64,000 nt of DNA from Actinomadura xylanilytica (GTDB lineage Bacteria > Actinomycetota > Actinomycetes > Streptosporangiales > Streptosporangiaceae). Both the position numbers and the translations under genes were made by a program. Below, piece after piece: positions 1 to 7,804 of this stretch (position 1 is the stretch's first letter; each line of letters opens with the position of its first letter). The notes beneath the pieces are model-generated. The model was not told where the DNA came from and made no database searches. It was given only the letters and a program-made list of their open reading frames with translations. The stretch lies in NCBI RefSeq assembly GCF_030283145.1, contig NZ_JASNWE010000003.1, positions 1,054,001 to 1,118,000 on the forward strand. Direction: 5' to 3'.

Positions 1-1
1 C

Positions 2-760
2 CGCGAGGACGAGTCCGGCCCGATGCTGATGACCAAGTCCTGCCACGACGTCGACTGGCTCGTGCACGTGATGGGCGAGGTCCCGGCCCGGGTCGGCTCG
101 TTCGGGCGGCTGACCCACTTCCGTCCCGAGAACCGCCCGGCCGGCGCCGCCGACCGCTGCACCGGCTGCGCGGTCGAGCCGGACTGCCCGTACTCGGCGA
201 CCCGGCTCTACCTGGGGTGCCTCGGCGACCCCGAGCGCGAGGAGTGGCCGCTCGGCGCCGTCACCCGGGACCGCACCGAGGACGGCGTGCTGCGCGCGCT
301 GCGCGAGGGCCCCTACGGCCGATGCGTGTACGCCTGCGACAACGACGTGGTCGACCACCAGGTCGTGAGCATGGAGTTCCCGTCGGGCGCGACGGCCTCG
401 TTCACGATGACCGCCTTCTCCCCGTTCGCCCAGCGGCAGACCCGGATCTTCGGTTCGGCCGGCTGCGTCGAGGGCGACGGGGTGCGGCTGCTCGTGCGCG
501 ACTTCGTCACCGGGGAGGTGGAGACCATCGAGCCCGGCGGCGGCCGGGAGGCGCCCGACGGCCGGCACGCCGCGGCCGACGACGCGCTGGCCGACGCGTT
601 CGCCGAGGCGCTCGCCTCCGGCGACCCGTCCGCGCTCGGCTCCGACGGCCGCCAGAGCCTCGCCTCGCACCGCGTGGTGTGGGCCGCCGAACGGGCCCGG
701 CACGCCGGAACGGTCGTGGACCTCACCCCTCCCCCCGCGAAAGGCACGGCGATCCCATGA
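2..760 (+). CDS. Gfo/Idh/MocA-family oxidoreductase, C-terminal part (5' end outside window)
   Basis: The reading frame is already open at base 2, so only the C-terminal 252 residues are present. They match the C-terminal substrate and dimerisation domain of Gfo/Idh/MocA NAD(P)-dependent oxidoreductases, which act on sugars and inositols. Visible features are the KSCHDVDW segment early in the fragment, a Cys-rich loop (RCTGC then DCPYSA), and a beta-sheet stretch running from DHQVV to GSAGCVEGDG. The N-terminal Rossmann domain lies upstream. The stop overlaps the next start in ATGA (757-760), so it is probably translationally coupled to the sugar-binding lipoprotein. That pairing suggests metabolism of the imported sugar. 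The substrate cannot be read from the sequence. Confidence 0.85.
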   Translation, partial: REDESGPMLMTKSCHDVDWLVHVMGEVPARVGSFGRLTHFRPENRPAGAADRCTGCAVEPDCPYSATRLYLGCLGDPEREEWPLGAVTRDRTEDGVLRALREGPYGRCVYACDNDVVDHQVVSMEFPSGATASFTMTAFSPFAQRQTRIFGSAGCVEGDGVRLLVRDFVTGEVETIEPGGGREAPDGRHAAADDALADAFAEALASGDPSALGSDGRQSLASHRVVWAAERARHAGTVVDLTPPPAKGTAIP

Positions 761-2061
761 CGACCAGACCCACCGGCGGCGCCGCCGCAGTGCTCGCGCT
801 GGCCATCGCGCTCGGCGCGCTGAGCGCCTGCGGTTCAGGTGACGGCGGCGGCGGCTCGGGCGCGGCCCCGGCCGCCAACGACGGCCGCGGCCCGATCACC
901 TTCGCCACCGGCAAGGACCTCACCCAGACCACGCAGAAGCTCGTCGACACGTGGAACGCCGCGCACCCGGACGAGAAGGCCCGCATCATCGAGCTGCCCG
1001 AGGACGGCGACCAGGTGCGGCAGCAGCTCGTGCAGAACGCCCAGATCAAGTCCGACGCCTACGACGTCGTCCGGCTGGACGCGGTGTGGACCGCCGAGTT
1101 CGCCGCGCGCCGCTGGGTGATGCCGCTGCCGCAGGACACGATGGACACCGGCACGTTCGTCCCGGCGGCGCTCCAGACCGGGATGTACCGCGGCAAGCTG
1201 TACGGGGCGCCGTGGCTGACCGGCACCGGCATCCTCTACTACCGCACCGACCTGCTGTCGGCCGCCGGGATCGACAAGCCCCCGGCCACGTGGGCCGAGC
1301 TGCGCGAGGCGTGCGGCAAGGTCGAGAAGACGTCCGAGGGCAAGGGCGTCGACTGCTACGCGGGCCAGTTCAGCAAGTACGAGGGCCTCACCGTCAACTA
1401 CTCCGAGGCCGTCCAGTCGGCCGGCGGGCAGGTGTTCGACGCGTCCGGCAGGCCCCAGGTGACCACTCCGCAGGCCAAGGAGGGCCTGCGCTTCCTCGTG
1501 GACGGGTTCAAACAGGGCACCATCCCGGCCAAGGGGGTGACGCTCAAAGAGGAGGAGAGCCGCCGCGCCTTCCAGGAGGGCAAGCTCGTCTTCCACCGCA
1601 ACTGGGCGTACGTGTACGCGATGGCCGCCGCCAAGGACGGCTCGTCCAAGGTGAACGGGAAGTTCGACGTGTCGCCGCTGCCCGGCAAGGACGGCCCCGG
1701 CTCCGGGACGCTCGGCGGCAACAACCTGTCGGTGTCGGCGTTTTCCAAGCACCAGGCGAGCGCCCGCGACTTCATCGCCCACATCGTCGGGCTCGAGGTC
1801 GAGCGCGAGTACGGGAAGGTGCAGTCGTTCCCGCTGTCGCGCGCCGCGCTCTACGACGACGCCGAGATGATCAAGCTGTACCCGTACCTGCCGGTCATGA
1901 AGAAGAGCCTGGAGAACGCCCGGCCCCGTCCCGTCGTGGTCCGCTACAGCGAGGTCAGCACCGCGATCCAGGAACAGGTCTCCGCCGCGATCTCCGGGGC
2001 CAAGTCCATCGACCAGGCCGCCGCCGACCTCCAGACCGCCCTCGGCCCGCTCGCCGACTGA
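757..2061 (+). CDS. Extracellular sugar-binding lipoprotein of an ABC transporter
   Basis: A 434-residue family 1 extracellular solute-binding protein. The N-terminus has a signal peptide ending in lipobox LSAC with the lipidated Cys at residue 25, followed by a Gly/Ser/Ala linker. The mature part shows typical elements: DLTQTTQKLVDTWNAAHPD near the start, APWLTGTGILYYRTDLL in the middle and a C-terminal helical region. The start ATG overlaps the previous stop by 4 bases. No permease or ATPase gene follows, because the next gene encodes PhoD. The membrane components must therefore be upstream of the window or elsewhere. The ligand is probably a sugar or oligosaccharide, inferred from the family and the neighbouring oxidoreductase. 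Confidence 0.88.
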   Translation: MTTRPTGGAAAVLALAIALGALSACGSGDGGGGSGAAPAANDGRGPITFATGKDLTQTTQKLVDTWNAAHPDEKARIIELPEDGDQVRQQLVQNAQIKSDAYDVVRLDAVWTAEFAARRWVMPLPQDTMDTGTFVPAALQTGMYRGKLYGAPWLTGTGILYYRTDLLSAAGIDKPPATWAELREACGKVEKTSEGKGVDCYAGQFSKYEGLTVNYSEAVQSAGGQVFDASGRPQVTTPQAKEGLRFLVDGFKQGTIPAKGVTLKEEESRRAFQEGKLVFHRNWAYVYAMAAAKDGSSKVNGKFDVSPLPGKDGPGSGTLGGNNLSVSAFSKHQASARDFIAHIVGLEVEREYGKVQSFPLSRAALYDDAEMIKLYPYLPVMKKSLENARPRPVVVRYSEVSTAIQEQVSAAISGAKSIDQAAADLQTALGPLAD

Positions 2062-2099
2062 GCCACCCCGTCACCGGGCGTCACCACGCCCGCGCCAAC

Positions 2100-2127
2100 A
2101 CCGGCCCCGACCCCGTGCGGGGCCGGT
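2100..2127 (+). terminator. Hairpin terminator after the sugar-binding lipoprotein gene
   Basis: A perfect 10-bp stem (2100-2109 with 2118-2127) and an 8-base loop lie 38 bases after the stop at 2061. There is no U-tract, as is usual in actinomycetes. It probably separates the sugar-uptake genes from phoD. Confidence 0.6.
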
Positions 2128-2332
2128 CCGAACGCCCCGGCCGGGCCGTCTCCCAAGGCCACGAGCGGCCCGGCCAGGGCGGTCCCTCCCGCCCGCGTCA
2201 GCGAACGTCACCACCGGTCCGGCGGCAGGACACCCGCCGGCCCGCCGCCGTCCACCCGCCCCCTCCAGCCTGATCTTCACGGGGCGGCGCCGGATTCCGC
2301 CGCGCCCGCCCCCCGTCCCCTGGAGCACGCGC

Positions 2333-3922
2333 ATGACACCTTCCCTTCCCGCGCCGCGGCGCCGCTCGTTCCTCACGCTGACCGGCGTCGGCGCCGCCGC
2401 GTTCGCGGTCGGCACCGGGCACTCCGACGCCGCCGAGAACGCGGGCGGCGCCGTCCCGTCCGACCCGTTCACCCTCGGCGTCGCCTCCGGGGACCCGCGG
2501 CCGGACGGCTTCGTGCTCTGGACCCGGCTGGCGCCCCGGCCGCTGGACCCGGACGGGCACGGCGGCATGCCGCGCCGCCCCTGCACCGTCCGCTACGAGG
2601 TCGCCGAGGACGCCGCGTTCACCAAGGTCGTCCGGCGCGGGCAGGCCCTCGCGACGCCGGAGCTGGCGCACTCGGTGCACCCCGAGGTGACCGGGCTGCG
2701 GCCCGGCCGCGAGTACTTCTACCGGTTCCGCGCCGGGACCGAGGTGAGCCCCGCCGGCCGCACCCGCACCGCGCCCGACCCGCGCTCCCGGCCCGCCTCG
2801 CTGCGCTTGGCCACCGCGTCCTGCGCGGCCTGGTACCACGCGCACTTCACCGCCTTCGAGCACCTGGCCAAGGAGGACCTCGACCTGGTCGTCTTCCTTG
2901 GCGACTACGTGTACGAGTACGGCATCACCAGCAAGAACATGCTGCGCGGCGGCGTCCCGCTGCCCGGCCCCGAGCACGCCGTGGAGACCGTCACGCTGGA
3001 GCAGTGGCGGCTGCGCTACTCCCTGTTCAAGACCGACCCGAACCTCCAGGCCGCGCACGCCGCCGCCCCCTGGATCGTCACCAGCGACGACCACGAGGTG
3101 CAGAACAACCACGCCGACGCGTGGTCGGAGACCGGCATCCCGCCGTCCGACTTCCTGCGCCGCCGCGCCGTGGCGTACCGGGCGTTCTACGAGAACCTCC
3201 CGGTGCGGCGCGCCGTCCTCCCCCACGGCCCGGACATCACCCTCTACAACCGGCTGAGATGGGGGCGACTCGCGCAGATCGACATGCTCGACAACCGCCA
3301 GTACCGCGACGGGTTTCCGGCGGGCGTCGTCGAAGACGACTCGCCCGAACGGCACGACCCGCGCCGCTCGATCCTCGGCGCCCGGCAGGAGCGCTGGCTG
3401 TACGACGGGCTCAGCCGGTCGGACGCCGTCTGGAACCTCATGGGCACCGGCGTCGTCATGGCCGAGATCGACCGCGACACCGGCCCCGGCCACCTGTACA
3501 GCAACGACATGTGGGACGGCTTCCCCGCCAACCGCGACCGGCTGTGGGCCGCGCTGAAGCGGCACCGCGTCGCCAACCCCGTCGCACTGTCGGGCGACAT
3601 CCACCACCACGTCGCCGCCGAGCTCAAGTCCGACTGGAAGGACCCCGGCTCCCCCGCGATCGGCACCGAGCTGGTGTGCACCTCGATCGGCTCGGACGGG
3701 GACGGCGCCGACACCGACAAGTACGCCGACCTCTGGCTCGGCAACCCGCACGTGAAGTTCTACAACGGCCGCCGCGGCTATGTGAGCTGCACGCTGACGC
3801 CGTCGGAGCTGACGTCGGAGTTCAAGACCGTCCCGTACGTCAGCAGGCCCGGCGCCCCCGTCACCACGGCGGCGCGCTTCGTCACCGAGGCCGGCCGCCC
3901 CGGCCTGAACCGGGAGGTCTGA
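2333..3922 (+). CDS. phoD: Tat-exported PhoD-type alkaline phosphatase/phosphodiesterase
   Basis: A 529-residue PhoD-family metallophosphoesterase acting outside the membrane on phosphate esters. A twin-arginine signal (RRRSFLTLTG, residues 9-18) precedes an Ala-rich hydrophobic stretch. The PhoD N-terminal domain begins at FTLGVASGDPRPDGFVLWTR near residue 44. Metal-site motifs follow: FLGDYVYEYG near 190, SDDHEVQNNH near 250, and LSGDIHHHV near 420. Length and motif order match the family. GGAG precedes the ATG. Secreted PhoD enzymes are usually induced under phosphate starvation, but I did not identify a PHO box upstream. The downstream carbohydrate-binding gene starts 2 bases after the stop, suggesting cotranscription. 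Confidence 0.93.
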   Translation: MTPSLPAPRRRSFLTLTGVGAAAFAVGTGHSDAAENAGGAVPSDPFTLGVASGDPRPDGFVLWTRLAPRPLDPDGHGGMPRRPCTVRYEVAEDAAFTKVVRRGQALATPELAHSVHPEVTGLRPGREYFYRFRAGTEVSPAGRTRTAPDPRSRPASLRLATASCAAWYHAHFTAFEHLAKEDLDLVVFLGDYVYEYGITSKNMLRGGVPLPGPEHAVETVTLEQWRLRYSLFKTDPNLQAAHAAAPWIVTSDDHEVQNNHADAWSETGIPPSDFLRRRAVAYRAFYENLPVRRAVLPHGPDITLYNRLRWGRLAQIDMLDNRQYRDGFPAGVVEDDSPERHDPRRSILGARQERWLYDGLSRSDAVWNLMGTGVVMAEIDRDTGPGHLYSNDMWDGFPANRDRLWAALKRHRVANPVALSGDIHHHVAAELKSDWKDPGSPAIGTELVCTSIGSDGDGADTDKYADLWLGNPHVKFYNGRRGYVSCTLTPSELTSEFKTVPYVSRPGAPVTTAARFVTEAGRPGLNREV

Positions 3923-3924
3923 GC

Positions 3925-4866
3925 ATGGAACCCGTAGCCCGCCGCAGAGCCCTCGGCCTCGCCGCCGCCGCGGCCCCCGCGCTGGCCGCCGCCCCCGCCG
4001 CGTTCGGCGCGGCCCCGGCCGAGGCCGCCGCGGGCGGCGCGCCCCGTCCCGCCCGCCGGCTGCGCACCGCGGCCGAGATCGGCCGGATCAGGCTGACCTG
4101 GGAAGGCGAGGCGTACGCGCCGCTCGTCGACCACTACGCGATCCACGCCTCGCGCACCCGCGGCTTCACCCCCGGCCCCGGCAACCTCATCGCCAAGACC
4201 GTCTACGCCTCCTTCTCCCACTCCGGCATGGGCGGACGCAGGCAGGACTGGCACTACCGCCTCGTCACCGTCGACGCCGCCGGGAACCGCAGCCGCCCGT
4301 CCGCCGAGACCGCCGGCCACAGCGCCGAATCGGTCACCGCCTCGGGCCGCCCCCTCGCCACCGTCGGCGCGTTCGACCACAAGAGCCTGGAACTCGCCCT
4401 CGCCCCCGCCGGCTACGCGCAGTACAAGACCAGGTTCGCCGGCGGCGTCGACTACACCCACGGCGAGAGCGACCCGTCCGCCGACTGGTCCTACATCCAG
4501 CCCGGCCCGGCCGACGCGTGGAACGATCGGAAGGCGACCCGCGCCACCTTCCGCTTCCCGCTGGACGCCGTCCCCGCGGGCGAGACATGGCTGGCGATCT
4601 GGCTGATCGACACCCACGCCTCCAACCCCGGCAGCGTCGTCCTCGCGCTGAACGGCGCGCCCGTCCGCGAGGTGGAACTGGAGAACGGCGCGACCCGCGG
4701 CTCGCTCGAGGGCGACGCCACCGTCCCGGGCAGCGCGCTCGTCCCGTCCTACGTGGAACTGCGGCTGCCCGCCTCCGCCCTCAAGACCGGCGAGAACGTC
4801 CTGACCATCGACAAGAGGACCGGCTCCTGGCACGCCTACGACGCCCTGGGCGTCTTCGCCCGCTGA
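3925..4866 (+). CDS. Secreted FnIII-like plus rhamnogalacturonan-lyase domain III (CBM-like) protein
   Basis: A 313-residue exported protein. The N-terminus (RRRALGLAAAAAP then a long Ala-rich segment) looks like a Tat or Sec signal. Residues about 45-130 form a fibronectin-III-like domain (RIRLTWEGEAYAPLVDHY to WHYRLVTVDAAGN). Residues about 135-313 match the C-terminal carbohydrate-binding domain of polysaccharide lyase family 4 enzymes (ADWSYIQPGP, TWLAIWLIDTHASNPGSV, WHAYDALGVF). No lyase catalytic domain is present, so it probably binds polysaccharide without cleaving it, or belongs to a split enzyme. It starts 2 bases after phoD and ends 6 bases from the convergent beta-glucosidase gene. 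Confidence 0.75.
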   Translation: MEPVARRRALGLAAAAAPALAAAPAAFGAAPAEAAAGGAPRPARRLRTAAEIGRIRLTWEGEAYAPLVDHYAIHASRTRGFTPGPGNLIAKTVYASFSHSGMGGRRQDWHYRLVTVDAAGNRSRPSAETAGHSAESVTASGRPLATVGAFDHKSLELALAPAGYAQYKTRFAGGVDYTHGESDPSADWSYIQPGPADAWNDRKATRATFRFPLDAVPAGETWLAIWLIDTHASNPGSVVLALNGAPVREVELENGATRGSLEGDATVPGSALVPSYVELRLPASALKTGENVLTIDKRTGSWHAYDALGVFAR

Positions 4867-4872
4867 CCGGTG

Positions 4873-6711
4873 TCAGCGGCGGTAGGTGAGCCCGTAGCCG
4901 TAGGGGAACAGCGGCTTCTTCCCGTCGCCGCGGTTGATGGGCTGCTGATCCGCGCTCGCCATCCACGTCATCGGCAGCCTGCCGGACGGCTCGGCGGCGC
5001 CGAACAGCACGTCGGCGACGCCGCGGCCCTCGGTACCCGGCAGCCAGGACGCGACCAGCGCGTCCCAGCCGGGGAGCTGCGCCGCGATGTCCAGCGGCCG
5101 GCCCGAGACCAGCACCACGATCACCGGCACGCCGGCGGCGCGCAGGGTGGCCAGGGTCTTGAGGTCGGCCGCGTCCAGGCCCATGCCGGCGGGCCGGTCG
5201 CCCATGCCCTCGGCGTACGGCAGTTCGCCGACGACGGCGACGGCGGCCTTGTACGAACGGTCGATGCCGCTGCCGTCCTTGCTGTAGGTCACCTTCGTGC
5301 CGCGTCCCGCGCCCTGCTCGATGCCCTGCCTGATCGTGGTCCCGGGCGTGATCGGCCCGGCCGAGCCCTGCCAGGTGATGGTCCAGCCGCCGCTCTGGAT
5401 CCCGATGTCGTCGGCGCTCTTGCCCGCCACGAAGATCTTGTTGTCGCGGCTCTTCAGGGGCAGCACGTTCCCGGCGTTCTTCAGCAGCACCTGCGACTCG
5501 GCGACCGCCTCACGCGCGAGCGCGCGATGCTCGGCGCCGCCGACCGTGGCGGTGTAGCGCCGGTCGGTGAGCGGACGCTCGAACAGCCCGAGTTCGACCT
5601 TCTTGGTCAGGATCCGCCGGTTGGCGTCGTCGATCCGCGACATCGGCACCCGCTCGGCCTCGACCTCCGCGCGGAGCGTGTCGATGAACCTGCGCCACTC
5701 GGCCGGCACCATCACCATGTCGACCCCCGCGTTGATCGCCGTGCGGACCTCGGCGGGGGTGAAGCCGGGCCTGCCGTCGATCTGGTCGATCCCGTTGTAG
5801 TCGGAGACCACGAACCCGGAGAAGCCGAGCTCCTGCTTCAGCACGTCGGTGATCAGATACCTGTCGCCGTGCAGCTTGACGCCGTTCCACGAGCTGTAGG
5901 AGATCATCACCGACCCGGCGCCGCGGTCGACCGCGGCCTTGAAGGGCGGCAGATGGATCTCGCGGAGCTCGGCCTCGGACAGCCGCGTGTCGCCCTGGTC
6001 CTTGCCGCCGATCGTGCCGCCGTCGCCCATGTAGTGCTTGGCCGTCGCCAGCACCGACGCGGGCCCGCCGAGCCGCTCGCCCTGCAACCCGGTGACGACC
6101 GTGGACATCGCGGCGGGCAGCTCGGGCACCTCGCCGTACGACTCGTACGTCCGGCCCCACCGGTCGTTGCGGGCCACGCACAGGCAGGGCGCGAAGTCCC
6201 AGTCGACGCCGGTGCCCGAGACCTCCTCGGCGGTCGCCCGCCCGATCCGCCGCACCAGCGCGGGGTCGCGGGTCGCGCCGAGCCCGATGTTGTGCGGGAA
6301 GACCGTCGCGCCGACCACGTTGTTGTGCCCGTGCACCGCGTCCACTCCGTAGATCAGCGGGATCTTCAGCGGGGCCTCGAGCGCCGCCTTCTGGAACCCG
6401 TCGTACATGTCGGCCCAGCCCTTGGCGGTGTTGGGTTCCGGCGCCGACCCGCCACCGGACAGCAGCGAGCCGAGCCGGTACCTGGTGACGTCGGCGGCGG
6501 TGACGTTCTGCCGCTCCGGCTGCGTCATCTGCCCGAGCTTGTCGTCCAGGCTCATCCGCCGCAGCAGGTCCTCCACCCGGTCCTTCACCGGCCGCCGCGG
6601 ACCGGGGGCCGGGGCGGCGCCCGCGGCGACCTGGGCCGCCGCGCCGCCGGTGCTGAGGATGAGCGAGGTGAGCAGGCCGAGAAGGACTGATCGGGATGGT
6701 CTGCGGTGCAT
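4873..6711 (-). CDS. Secreted GH3 beta-glucosidase
   Basis: A 612-residue glycoside hydrolase family 3 exo-beta-glucosidase. The start at 6711 is chosen because GGAGG lies 5 bases upstream and it begins a signal peptide (MHRRPSRSVLLGLL to the Ala-rich cleavage region). The (beta/alpha)8 domain shows PLIYGVDAVHGHN, the ATAKHYMGDG motif near 224 and the nucleophile region VVSDYNG, with Asp near residue 304. The GH3 C-terminal domain fills about 390-610 (QVLLKNAGNVLPLK onward). It releases terminal glucose from oligo- or polysaccharides outside the cell. It converges on the carbohydrate-binding gene, consistent with a plant-polysaccharide degradation locus. Exact linkage specificity cannot be read. 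Confidence 0.92.
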   Translation of the reverse strand: MHRRPSRSVLLGLLTSLILSTGGAAAQVAAGAAPAPGPRRPVKDRVEDLLRRMSLDDKLGQMTQPERQNVTAADVTRYRLGSLLSGGGSAPEPNTAKGWADMYDGFQKAALEAPLKIPLIYGVDAVHGHNNVVGATVFPHNIGLGATRDPALVRRIGRATAEEVSGTGVDWDFAPCLCVARNDRWGRTYESYGEVPELPAAMSTVVTGLQGERLGGPASVLATAKHYMGDGGTIGGKDQGDTRLSEAELREIHLPPFKAAVDRGAGSVMISYSSWNGVKLHGDRYLITDVLKQELGFSGFVVSDYNGIDQIDGRPGFTPAEVRTAINAGVDMVMVPAEWRRFIDTLRAEVEAERVPMSRIDDANRRILTKKVELGLFERPLTDRRYTATVGGAEHRALAREAVAESQVLLKNAGNVLPLKSRDNKIFVAGKSADDIGIQSGGWTITWQGSAGPITPGTTIRQGIEQGAGRGTKVTYSKDGSGIDRSYKAAVAVVGELPYAEGMGDRPAGMGLDAADLKTLATLRAAGVPVIVVLVSGRPLDIAAQLPGWDALVASWLPGTEGRGVADVLFGAAEPSGRLPMTWMASADQQPINRGDGKKPLFPYGYGLTYRR

Positions 6712-6837
6712 GTCGCCTCCGCGAACGGATCGTCGTGCGTGCCCCCCCGCGTCACGAGCAACGTAAGTCGGTCCCGTCTCGCGAGCAAGACCCGCCCCCG
6801 GCGGGTGATCAGGATCCTTCCCCCGCCGGACGGCGTT

Positions 6838-6955
6838 CAAAGAAAGGGCGCGACCGCTGCCGGAGCGGGACGCGGCGGCCCGGCTCTTCGACCGGATGTA
6901 CGCCACCATGTTCTTCGCCCCCAATCGCGAACGACACGAAAGGAAGAATCGATGA
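6838..6955 (+). pseudogene. Possible decayed gene end upstream of the NAD(P)-binding gene
   Basis: One plus-strand frame reads as a GC3-rich, protein-like stretch (RDAAARLFDRMYATMFFAP) and stops at 6953-6955, overlapping the next ATG. It has no start codon with a ribosome binding site, and nothing upstream extends it. It may be the tail of a lost gene, or leftover sequence from the rearrangement that shortened the following gene. I do not recognise the family. Confidence 0.25.
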
Positions 6956-7377
6956 GCTCCCTGGTCGTCTTCGGCGCCAACGGCGCGACCGGCCACGTGA
7001 TCGTCCAGGAGGCCCTGCGCGCGGGGCATGCCGTCACCGCAGCCGTCCGCGACCCTGACGCCTTCCGCGCGGTACCCGATGAACTCCGCGGTGCTCCCCT
7101 CGATGTCGCGCGGGCCGACATTCGCGACATCGACACCGTCCGCTCCGCGGTCGCCGGCCATGACGCCGTCATTTCCGCCATCGGCCCCTCAGGACGGCAC
7201 GCCGACAAGCTCTACTCCGAAGGCGCCCGCACTCTCGTCACCGCCCTGCTCGCCGTCGGTGTTCAACGACTCGTCGCCCTCTCCTCCAGCATTCCCAGAG
7301 CCGACCTCGCACGATTCGTCGTGCAGGCGGCCGAAGGGGACCGCTGGTCGCACAGCCGTCCCACCATCGTCCGATAG
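6952..7377 (+). CDS. Shortened NAD(P)H-binding (atypical SDR/NmrA-like) protein
   Basis: A 141-residue protein beginning with the dinucleotide-binding motif LVVFGANGATGHVIVQEAL and carrying the DVARADIRDIDTVRSAVAGHDAVISAIG segment of atypical short-chain dehydrogenases. AAGGAAG upstream supports the start. Family members are usually about 200 residues or more. Here the beta-strand end VALSSS runs directly into DLARFVVQAAEGDRW...RPTIVR, which normally forms the C-terminus. About 60-70 central residues seem to be missing in frame, so the substrate pocket is probably lost. It may be an inactive remnant that still folds around the Rossmann core. The strand is opposite to the adjoining tRNA cluster. 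Confidence 0.6.
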   Translation: MSSLVVFGANGATGHVIVQEALRAGHAVTAAVRDPDAFRAVPDELRGAPLDVARADIRDIDTVRSAVAGHDAVISAIGPSGRHADKLYSEGARTLVTALLAVGVQRLVALSSSIPRADLARFVVQAAEGDRWSHSRPTIVR

Positions 7378-7405
7378 CGGGACGCCCTCAGCCTCGACCT
7401 TTCAG

Positions 7406-7481
7406 GGCGACCGTCCGGGATCGAACCGAGAACCTCCAGGTCCACAGCCTGGCGTGCAGAAACCACTACACCACGGTCGCC
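7406..7481 (-). tRNA. tRNA-His (GTG anticodon)
   Basis: A cloverleaf folds on the minus strand with a 7-bp acceptor stem and the extra G-1 paired with C73 that identifies tRNA-His. The anticodon stem CCAGG/CCTGG encloses loop CTGTGGA, giving anticodon GUG. The T-stem is weak, with a C49-A65 mismatch and a U50-G64 wobble. CCA is not encoded. It is the last gene of the cluster and begins 1 base after the tRNA-Arg discriminator. Confidence 0.85.
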
Positions 7482-7482
7482 G

Positions 7483-7555
7483 TGTCTCCGGCAGGAATCG
7501 AACCTGCGCCCTCCGGGTTCGCAACCCGGCGCGCTTTCCGCTGCGCCACGGAGAC
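7483..7555 (-). tRNA. tRNA-Arg with rare GCG anticodon
   Basis: All stems pair perfectly: acceptor GTCTCCG/CGGAGAC, D-stem GCGC/GCGC, anticodon stem CCGGG/CCCGG and T-stem GCAGG/CCTGC. Loop TTGCGAA gives anticodon GCG, which reads CGC and CGU. Bacteria normally read these codons with an ACG (inosine) tRNA, so GCG is unusual. Discriminator is A73 and CCA is not encoded. Only one base separates it from tRNA-His. Confidence 0.85.
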
Positions 7556-7569
7556 CAGATATTGAATTG

Positions 7570-7642
7570 TGGCGAGTGCGGGAATCGAACCCACCTGAAA
7601 CGGTTTATGAGGCCGCCGGACGCACCAGCGTCCCTCCTCGCC
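7570..7642 (-). tRNA. tRNA-Met (CAT anticodon), elongator-like, with stem mismatches
   Basis: The anticodon loop CTCATAA gives CAU. Pairs 1-72 and 2-71 are G-C, so it is not a standard initiator. The acceptor stem ends in a G7-A66 mismatch and the anticodon stem has a C31-A39 mismatch. The T-arm GTGGG-TTCGATT-CCCGC is good. A73 is the discriminator and CCA is not encoded. An Ile2 tRNA (lysidine at C34) cannot be excluded from sequence alone. Confidence 0.75.
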
Positions 7643-7647
7643 GGGAG

Positions 7648-7732
7648 CGGAGGGTGCGAGATTCGAACTCGCGCAGGGTGACCCCTGACCACGGCTTAGC
7701 GGGCCGCTGCCTTTCCGCTCGGCCAACCCTCC
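7648..7732 (-). tRNA. tRNA-Ser (GCT anticodon) with C33
   Basis: A class II tRNA with perfect 7-bp acceptor stem GGAGGGT/ACCCTCC, a long variable arm (CAGGG/CCCTG), T-stem GCGAG/CTCGC and discriminator G73, all typical of serine. The anticodon stem GCGGC/GCCGT encloses loop CCGCTAA, giving anticodon GCU for AGC/AGU. Position 33 is C instead of the nearly universal U. It is the first gene of the cluster, 12 bases after the terminator hairpin. Confidence 0.82.
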
Positions 7733-7735
7733 GGG

Positions 7736-7780
7736 AAAAACAGAGAACCGCCCGGCCGGACCTCGGTCCGCGGGCGGTTC
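7736..7780 (-). terminator. Intrinsic terminator (candidate attenuator) just upstream of the tRNA cluster
   Basis: Read on the minus strand, a perfect 10-bp stem (7780-7771 with 7754-7745) encloses an inner 5-bp stem (7770-7766 with 7761-7757) with tetraloop. It is followed by TCTG and then five U (7740-7736). It ends 3 bases before tRNA-Ser. A U-tract is uncommon for terminators in this window. It lies between a leader ORF and the tRNAs, so it either ends an upstream transcript or attenuates the tRNA operon. Confidence 0.65.
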
Positions 7781-7787
7781 ACATCGA

Positions 7788-7804
7788 GACGTGCAGGTCA
7801 CGTC
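7788..7804 (-). promoter_or_regulatory. Small hairpin over the leader ORF stop codon
   Basis: A 6-bp perfect stem (GACGTG with CACGTC, 5-base loop) includes the stop codon of the 24-codon leader ORF. It lies 7 bases upstream of the terminator stem. In an attenuator it could act as a pause hairpin that a ribosome at the end of the leader would melt. This role is inferred. Confidence 0.35.

Noticed and set aside
2198..3751. 517-codon minus-strand frame opposite phoD
   Set aside because: Composition is Val/Gly/Arg-rich without domains, and the plus strand encodes a complete PhoD with Tat signal and metal motifs.
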